Below, piece after piece: positions 7,672 through 11,844 of a stretch of DNA of 11,844 nt. The stretch lies in contig JAUIHA010000012.1 of the NCBI GenBank assembly GCA_030432505.1, forward strand, positions 1-11,844, read 5' to 3'. The position numbers and the translations under genes were made by a program. How positions within the stretch are numbered: the first letter of the stretch is position 1; each line of letters opens with the position of its first letter. The notes below the pieces were generated by a model, which did no database searches, was not told where the DNA came from, and saw only the letters and a program-made list of their open reading frames with translations. This DNA comes from a bacterium (GTDB lineage Bacteria; Babelota; Babeliae; Babelales; RVW-14).

Positions 7672-7673
7672 AA

Positions 7674-8858
7674 TTAATTGGGCTTGCGTCTATTCAGAAT
7701 ATTCTGATAGACATCAAATACATTTTGACCGTAAATGTCCCAGGTAAAATTTCTGATAGTTTTTTGCCCTTGCTGCCCCATTGAGTAGGCCTTTTCTTGG
7801 TTTTCAAAACACCATGAAATCTTTTCTGCAAGTTTTTCAGCACTGCCTGCAGGGACAATTAAACCTTCTTTTTTATCGGTGATAATTTCTGGAGCTGCAC
7901 AGTGATCAGAGCAAATTACAGGTAGGCCACTTGCCATAGCTTCGCCAATAACCATACCAAAGCCATCTTCAATCGACGGAAGAACAAATGCCGAGGAATT
8001 TTGGTAAAGCTCTTTGAGCTTTTGTTTTGATGTTGAGCCATAGAATACGACATTATCCTTAATTGGAAGCTTGCTCAAAATAGATTGTAGATCTTTTTGT
8101 ATGTTGCCAACAAGAATGAGCTCAGTTTCTTCTTCAGGAAGATTTGCTTGATGCCATGCTTGTAGTAGATAGTGGATTCCCTTGCGGATGCTTAAAAGAC
8201 CAACAAAAATAATCTGAAATTTCTTTTTCTTTTTATATTCGGTAGATGGGTTATAGAAATATTCAACATCCATTCCGCATGGAACCTTGAGGAGCTTTTT
8301 TTCAGGAATGCCTTGCCTGATAAAACTTTGGCGTGAAAATTCTGAAAGCGTCATGATATAGTCTGCGAGTTCATACTCCTTCACCATTTTTTGTTGATTT
8401 TTCCAGTGGATAGGGGGAAAGGTTAGTCCCCATTTTTTATATTCCTTGCATAGCAGCTTTTGCTGTTCAGAAATATGGCATGACCCTGACTCAAGAATTA
8501 CTTGTGCTCCTGCAGATTTTGCCCTGCAATAGCTATGTTGCAGATAATGTGCCCAGCAAACAAATATATCGATACCGTTTGTTTTTTTGAGCTGTGTGCT
8601 TACCAAATAATCAAAAAGATTATCTTGAAAAACATTGAACGTTGAACGATTGATGACCTTTGTCAATCGTAGGCGGGTTGCTAAGAAATCGATACTTTTA
8701 GACGGCATAATATTTTTTACGAGGTGTGGTGGCACAAGGTTGTGATCTTTCTTTGTGTAGTAAAAAGTATAGAGCTGCCTGAGGCTGTTGCGTTTATGAA
8801 GTTGGTTAGCCAAATGAAAAGCATGAAAACGCCCGCCAGCTGATATGACAACATTCAT
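7674..8858 (-). CDS. GT4-family glycosyltransferase
   Basis: This 394-residue GT-B glycosyltransferase begins MNVVISAGGRFHAFHLANQL, a short N-terminal glycine loop followed by the first acceptor-domain helix. The hinge is LLKVPCGMDVEYF (189-201). The donor domain starts IIFVGLLSIRKGIHYLLQAW (216-235), the GxLSxRKG variant in which Lys226 is kept and the usual Arg is Leu221. The acid pair appears as Asp298 and Glu306 in EDGFGMVIGEAMASG, a frequent form in GT4, followed by PVICSDHCAAPEII (313-326). It is predicted cytosolic and lies 4 nt after the UDP-glucuronate decarboxylase stop. No Shine-Dalgarno precedes the ATG, so coupling to that gene is likely. This closeness makes a xylosyltransferase role attractive, but that is a guess from position only. 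The double palindrome and the 164-nt gap follow it. Confidence 0.93.
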   Translation of the reverse strand: MNVVISAGGRFHAFHLANQLHKRNSLRQLYTFYYTKKDHNLVPPHLVKNIMPSKSIDFLATRLRLTKVINRSTFNVFQDNLFDYLVSTQLKKTNGIDIFVCWAHYLQHSYCRAKSAGAQVILESGSCHISEQQKLLCKEYKKWGLTFPPIHWKNQQKMVKEYELADYIMTLSEFSRQSFIRQGIPEKKLLKVPCGMDVEYFYNPSTEYKKKKKFQIIFVGLLSIRKGIHYLLQAWHQANLPEEETELILVGNIQKDLQSILSKLPIKDNVVFYGSTSKQKLKELYQNSSAFVLPSIEDGFGMVIGEAMASGLPVICSDHCAAPEIITDKKEGLIVPAGSAEKLAEKISWCFENQEKAYSMGQQGQKTIRNFTWDIYGQNVFDVYQNILNRRKPN

Positions 8859-8862
8859 AAAA

Positions 8863-9843
8863 TTACATTTGCGCTTGTATTGCTTGTGCTGCTTTCTCTT
8901 TTTTCATCAATGCCTTAAAATATGGAGCGGTCAAAGCTATTCCTGTTTTTAAGTCAATTGTTGGTTCCCAATTAAGTTTTTCTTTTGCAAGCGATATATC
9001 AGGTTGACGTCGAGTAGGGTCATCTTTTGGAAGTGGTAAGAAACTAATTTCAGAAGAGCTCCCAGTAGACTCAATAATTTGTTGTGCTAGTTCAAGTAAA
9101 TTAAACTCTGTCGGATTTCCTAAATTAACTGGCCCAACAAAATCTGATGATGAAGACATCATGGCAATGATCCCGTTGATAAGATCATCAACATAACAGA
9201 ACGAGCGTGTTTGCTTGCCATCACCGTACATAGTGATTGGCTCATTTGCAAGCGCTTGTGTAATGAAGTTGCTAACCACTCGACCATCTTTGGGATCCAT
9301 GTGAGGACCGTAGGTATTGAAAATTCGAATAACTTTAATATCAACGCCATGTTTACGATGAAAGTCAAAAGAGAGTGATTCTGCAGCACGCTTTCCTTCA
9401 TCATAGCACGCTCGAATGCCAGTAGGATTTACGTTTCCTTGATACGATTCTTTTTGAGGGTGTTCTTTGGGATCACCATAAACTTCACTGGTTGAAGCCT
9501 GCATAATACGAGCATTTTTTTTCTTTGCGAGTTCAAGCATGTTTAAGGTGCCAAGAAAGCTTGTCTTTGTTGTAAAAATAGGATCTTTTTGGTAATGAGG
9601 AGGGGATGCTGGGCATGCAAAATTAAAGATCATGTCGATATCAAGATCAATTGGATGTGTTATGTCATGTTTGATAACGTGAAAATTATCATTATTGACG
9701 AGTTTGTTTATGTTTTCGGCTCGGCCTGTATAAAAATTATCAAGACAAATAACTTCGTTGTTCATATCGAGAAGTTTTTTGCAAAGATGGCTTCCTAAAA
9801 AACCTGCGCCGCCAGTAACTAAAATCTTTTTATTGGTAATCAT
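8863..9843 (-). CDS. uxs: UDP-glucuronate decarboxylase (UDP-xylose synthase)
   Basis: This extended short-chain dehydrogenase/reductase converts UDP-glucuronate to UDP-xylose with bound NAD+. Counting from the ATG at 9843 gives 326 residues, about the usual bacterial size. It shows the Rossmann motif [13 protein letters not shown] (8-20), [12 protein letters not shown] (34-45), [14 protein letters not shown] (75-88), STSEVYGDP (117-125) and the catalytic YxxxK in [12 protein letters not shown] (144-155; Tyr147, Lys151). These are followed by [17 protein letters not shown] (174-190), [11 protein letters not shown] (212-222) and [10 protein letters not shown] (274-283). CYDEGKR and the DDPxxRxPD segment set UXS apart from dTDP-glucose 4,6-dehydratase. 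The frame stays open upstream to a TTG at 9942 and would add a hydrophobic 33-residue leader. I prefer 9843 because the protein then starts at the family's normal N terminus, AAGGAG precedes it, and a TATAAT box lies inside the extension. Confidence 0.93.
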   Translation of the reverse strand: MITNKKILVTGGAGFLGSHLCKKLLDMNNEVICLDNFYTGRAENINKLVNNDNFHVIKHDITHPIDLDIDMIFNFACPASPPHYQKDPIFTTKTSFLGTLNMLELAKKKNARIMQASTSEVYGDPKEHPQKESYQGNVNPTGIRACYDEGKRAAESLSFDFHRKHGVDIKVIRIFNTYGPHMDPKDGRVVSNFITQALANEPITMYGDGKQTRSFCYVDDLINGIIAMMSSSSDFVGPVNLGNPTEFNLLELAQQIIESTGSSSEISFLPLPKDDPTRRQPDISLAKEKLNWEPTIDLKTGIALTAPYFKALMKKEKAAQAIQAQM

Positions 9844-9855
9844 GATTTTCTTATT

Positions 9856-9861
9856 CTCCTT
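9856..9861 (-). promoter_or_regulatory. Shine-Dalgarno that sets the decarboxylase start
   Basis: On the minus strand AAGGAG (9861 to 9856) precedes ATG 9843 with a 12-nt spacer, rather long but usable. A second AAAGGAG at 9880-9874 has no start codon at a suitable distance. The first site supports starting the UDP-glucuronate decarboxylase at 9843. Confidence 0.6.
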
Positions 9862-9910
9862 TTTGAGAGTTGTCTCCTTTGAATAAGCTGTTATCATGAA
9901 TCCTACCATG

Positions 9911-9916
9911 ATTATA
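9911..9916 (-). promoter_or_regulatory. Consensus -10 box for the minus-strand array
   Basis: The minus strand reads a perfect TATAAT here. The nearest -35-like hexamer, TTGAGA at 9942-9937, is 20 nt away, longer than the usual 16-18, so the -35 part is weak. Transcription would begin near 9904, leaving a leader of about 60 nt before ATG 9843 and excluding the TTG 9942 start for transcripts made from this site. Confidence 0.45.
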
Positions 9917-9948
9917 AAAAGAGCAATAGATTTATTTCTCAAAACACG

Positions 9949-9992
9949 CTCATCCTGAGGAGTTTCCCGCAGGGTAAGTGTTTCGAAGGATC
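9949..9992. repeat. Imperfect palindromic intergenic element
   Basis: The plus strand shows ATCCT (9952-9956) matched by AGGAT (9987-9991), enclosing CCC-GCA-GGG (9966-9974), a small inner hairpin. The flanks CTCATCCTGAGGAG and TTTCGAAGGAT resemble, from memory, a common dispersed bacterial repeat of the CATCCTGAG...CGAAGGATG type. It fills most of the space between the divergent genes and ends 7 nt before the AAGGAG of the ABC gene. Confidence 0.65.
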
Positions 9993-9999
9993 ATTGATT

Positions 10000-10005
10000 A
10001 AGGAG
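10000..10005 (+). promoter_or_regulatory. Strong Shine-Dalgarno for the ABC exporter gene
   Basis: AAGGAG lies 7 nt before ATG 10013, an optimal arrangement that fixes the start of the exporter. Confidence 0.8.
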
Positions 10006-10012
10006 AATTGAT

Positions 10013-11764
10013 ATGGAGTTATCATTTGTTACCCTACTTCGACGTCTTTTTACCCGTCGTGATAAAAAAGTAGTATTAGTTCTTTTGCTGACGTCTGTAC
10101 TTGTTTCTATAGTGGAAACTATTAGTATTTCAGCCCTGATGATTTTTATTTCTATTGCGACAAATTTTAACGAAGGTGTTACTGGAAGGTATTTAGGTAA
10201 AGCGTATCAATATTTTGGTTTTAATAAACCAGGTGATTTCGTAATTGTTGCAGGAATAGGGCTTCTTGTTTTTTATGCTTTTCGTTTTGTTTTAAATGCT
10301 TTTCATATTTATTACATGAACAAATTTTCTTTTATGCGTCAGCACAATTTTTCCTATAAAATGTTTCAAAAATATTTGGCGTTCAATTATAAAGACTTTG
10401 TCATGAAAAATCCTGCTGATATTAGTCAGGCAGTTTTTGGATATACTGCTAATACCACACAAGTTCTAACAGCACTTTTAATAATATTTTCAGAGTTTTT
10501 CACCGTTTTCTGCATTTATTTCATGTTATTTTATGTAAATTGGAAAATGACACTGGTCCTTTCGTTTCTGCTGGCGATTAAAGTATTTTTCATTGTAAAA
10601 ACATTTTCGCGTAGAATTAGAGATGCAGGTCAACGGAATAAGGAATTTGGTTTAGAGCGAGGCAAAACATTTGGTGAGTCATATGGAAACTATAAGTTTT
10701 TAAAGCTTATATCAAATGATAAGCCGATTCGTGACCGATTTGTTAAGGCAAGTTTGGGTGTCGCTCGTTCGGGGACGGTAAATTTTGTTTGGCAGAATTT
10801 ACCGAGATTTGTTTTGGAAACAATTGGTTTTTATATTTTAATTGGCATCATTTTGTACGTTATTTATATGTATAATAACGCAAGTTTTGTTTTGCCAATG
10901 GTTTCAATGTATGCTCTTGCCTTTTATCGCTTTCTTCCTTCGGTTAATAAAATAGTTATGGGTTATAATCAAATCATGTACAACAAGCATGCGTTACAGC
11001 CTATTTACGATTTTCTACAGCATGATTTTGAGGTCTTAGGGAATGAGAAAGTTTCTTTCAATGAAAAAATTTCTTTTCATGATGTTGCTTTTAGTTATAC
11101 CGCAAAGGATAAGGTTTTGACTAAAGCGCTTTTGACTGTTGATAAAGGGCAACGTGTTGGATTTGTTGGTGAGAGTGGTGCAGGAAAGAGTACGATAGTG
11201 GATGTTTTGATGGGGTTATTCAACCCTGATAAAGGGATAATTAAGATTGATGGGAAGGAGCTTTCGAGTGAAAATTTGCGTTCATGGCGCCAACAAATTG
11301 GCTATATTCCACAATCAATTTATCTTTTTGATGGGACAGTAGCTGACAATATTGTTTGTGGTCGAGAATATGATAAAAATAAGATTATACGGGCATTAAA
11401 AAAGGCACATATTTACGATTTCCTTCTAAAAAAAGATGGAATTGACACGAGTACTGGTGAAGGTGGTATTAGATTTAGTGGAGGGCAACGTCAACGTTTA
11501 GCAATTGCTCGTGCACTTTATGCTGATCCTCCAATTTTAGTTCTTGATGAAGCTACTTCAGCACTTGATAATGAAACTGAGGCAAAGATCATGAATGAAA
11601 TTTATAGTGAAACAAAAGATAAAACATTAATTATCATTGCTCACAGGTTAACCACTATTCAACGTTGTGATAAAGTCTATCGTATTCAAGATGGCCAGGT
11701 TTTTGATGTTACGAGTGAGCATGTTTCTCATGGACAAAAAGAAACTGTGGCGGTAGCTTCCTAA
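10013..11764 (+). CDS. pglK: PglK/WlaB-like ABC exporter (lipid-linked oligosaccharide flippase)
   Basis: This is a 583-residue half-transporter, close to the roughly 560 residues of Campylobacter PglK. The N-terminal membrane domain has about six hydrophobic segments (near 19-50, 75-98, 150-172, 176-197, 266-286 and 291-311). The nucleotide-binding domain carries Walker A GESGAGKST (386-394), Q-loop YIPQ with Gln434, signature FSGGQRQR (488-495, Phe in place of the usual Leu), Walker B ILVLDE (508-513), D-loop SALD (516-519) and H-loop His544. Stretches such as SIVETISISALM, GIGLLVFYAFR, EAKIMNEIY and RCDKVYR look PglK-like by my recollection of that protein, which flips undecaprenyl-diphosphate heptasaccharide in protein N-glycosylation. 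It would act as a homodimer in the inner membrane. An MsbA-type lipid A flippase is the main alternative. It heads the plus arm, diverging from the glycan array, with a dehydratase gene 34 nt downstream. Confidence 0.9.
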   Translation: MELSFVTLLRRLFTRRDKKVVLVLLLTSVLVSIVETISISALMIFISIATNFNEGVTGRYLGKAYQYFGFNKPGDFVIVAGIGLLVFYAFRFVLNAFHIYYMNKFSFMRQHNFSYKMFQKYLAFNYKDFVMKNPADISQAVFGYTANTTQVLTALLIIFSEFFTVFCIYFMLFYVNWKMTLVLSFLLAIKVFFIVKTFSRRIRDAGQRNKEFGLERGKTFGESYGNYKFLKLISNDKPIRDRFVKASLGVARSGTVNFVWQNLPRFVLETIGFYILIGIILYVIYMYNNASFVLPMVSMYALAFYRFLPSVNKIVMGYNQIMYNKHALQPIYDFLQHDFEVLGNEKVSFNEKISFHDVAFSYTAKDKVLTKALLTVDKGQRVGFVGESGAGKSTIVDVLMGLFNPDKGIIKIDGKELSSENLRSWRQQIGYIPQSIYLFDGTVADNIVCGREYDKNKIIRALKKAHIYDFLLKKDGIDTSTGEGGIRFSGGQRQRLAIARALYADPPILVLDEATSALDNETEAKIMNEIYSETKDKTLIIIAHRLTTIQRCDKVYRIQDGQVFDVTSEHVSHGQKETVAVAS

Positions 11765-11798
11765 ATAATTACTTATTATTTTGTGAAAAGGGAGAATA

Positions 11799-11844
11799 AT
11801 GAAGAAAGCTCTTATAACTGGCATAACAGGTCGAGATGGTTCAT
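11799..11844 (+). CDS. gmd: GDP-mannose 4,6-dehydratase, N-terminal fragment cut by window edge
   Basis: Only 15 codons are present, reading MKKALITGITGRDGS. The segment ALITGITGxDGS is the characteristic nucleotide-binding start of GDP-mannose 4,6-dehydratase, which makes GDP-4-keto-6-deoxymannose, the precursor of GDP-fucose, GDP-rhamnose and related sugars. Arg replaces the usual Gln in GITGQDGS. AAAAGGGAG lies directly before the ATG with a 4-nt spacer, and the gene starts 34 nt after the exporter stop with no terminator between, so the two are probably co-transcribed. Another extended short-chain dehydrogenase is possible because so little is visible. Confidence 0.75.
   Translation, partial: MKKALITGITGRDGS

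Larger units (their letters stand above)
7510..7673. other. 164-nt intergenic gap inside the minus-strand array
   Basis: This is the only sizeable break between consecutive minus-strand genes. It holds a double palindrome at 7570-7630, a possible minus-strand promoter upstream of it (7645-7671), and an AT-rich leader to the CgeB-like gene. No coding frame with any recognisable product was seen on either strand. Confidence 0.7.
9844..10012. other. Divergent intergenic region between the two arms
   Basis: This 169-nt stretch separates the minus-strand array from the plus-strand exporter gene and must hold the controls of both. It contains the Shine-Dalgarno and -10 box of the decarboxylase gene, a palindromic element near 9949-9992, and the Shine-Dalgarno of the ABC gene. 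A plus-strand TATAAA at 9913-9918 with TTATCA at 9891-9896 (16-nt spacer) is a weak candidate promoter for the exporter. Confidence 0.65.

Noticed and set aside
7510-7673. Small CRISPR array or non-coding RNA gene in the gap
   Set aside because: There are no direct repeats with regular spacers. The structure is explained by adjacent palindromes, and no known RNA family was recognised.
8863-9942. The longer decarboxylase frame starting at TTG 9942 as the annotated gene
   Set aside because: The family's normal N terminus starts at ATG 9843, AAGGAG precedes it, and a consensus TATAAT lies within the extension. Kept as a finding instead.
1-11844. Insertion sequence, integrase or phage genes marking a genomic island
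   Set aside because: No transposase, integrase, terminal inverted repeats or tRNA attachment site is visible. Every sizeable open frame is accounted for by glycan genes.

Overview
The window is one long surface-glycan biosynthesis locus from a low-GC, AT-rich bacterium. GC content looks to be in the high thirties by eye; I did not compute it. Nucleotide-sugar enzymes, a PglK-like lipid-linked-oligosaccharide flippase and many cytosolic glycosyltransferases suggest a cell-envelope polysaccharide, glycolipid or protein-glycan pathway. The lineage cannot be fixed from this sequence. Dispersed palindromes of the kind found in the two gaps occur in several Gram-negative and intracellular lineages, but that is only a weak hint.

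Layout: everything from position 9843 down to 1 is on the minus strand and reads right to left as one tightly packed array. In order of transcription it holds: UDP-glucuronate decarboxylase (UDP-xylose synthase, 9843-8863); a GT4 glycosyltransferase (8858-7674); a 164-nt gap with a double palindrome; a CgeB-like glycosyltransferase (7509-6448); two GT4 glycosyltransferases (6470-5205 and 5224-4064); an FkbM-type methyltransferase (4061-3213); UDP-glucose 6-dehydrogenase (3188-1776); another GT4 glycosyltransferase (about 1755-520); and a class I SAM methyltransferase whose 3' end lies beyond the window (539-1). Several junctions overlap by 20-23 nt or are separated by only 2-4 nt, as in an operon.

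The plus-strand arm begins at 10013 with a full-length ABC exporter resembling PglK/WlaB. It is followed 34 nt later by the first 15 codons of what looks like GDP-mannose 4,6-dehydratase (from 11799). The two arms diverge from a 169-nt intergenic region that holds a second palindromic element, a good -10 box for the minus arm, and strong Shine-Dalgarno sequences on both sides.

Proposed joint function (inference): Ugd makes UDP-glucuronate, the decarboxylase converts it to UDP-xylose, and Gmd opens the GDP-6-deoxyhexose branch (fucose, rhamnose or relatives). Five glycosyltransferases assemble an oligosaccharide, two methyltransferases may modify it, and the ABC protein flips the lipid-linked product. 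No polymerase, ligase or oligosaccharyltransferase is visible here. No RNA genes, CRISPR arrays, insertion sequences or phage genes were found. No stretch longer than 300 nt lacks a gene. I see no clearly novel system; the most curious items are the two palindromic elements and the signal-peptide-like reading frame ahead of the decarboxylase.
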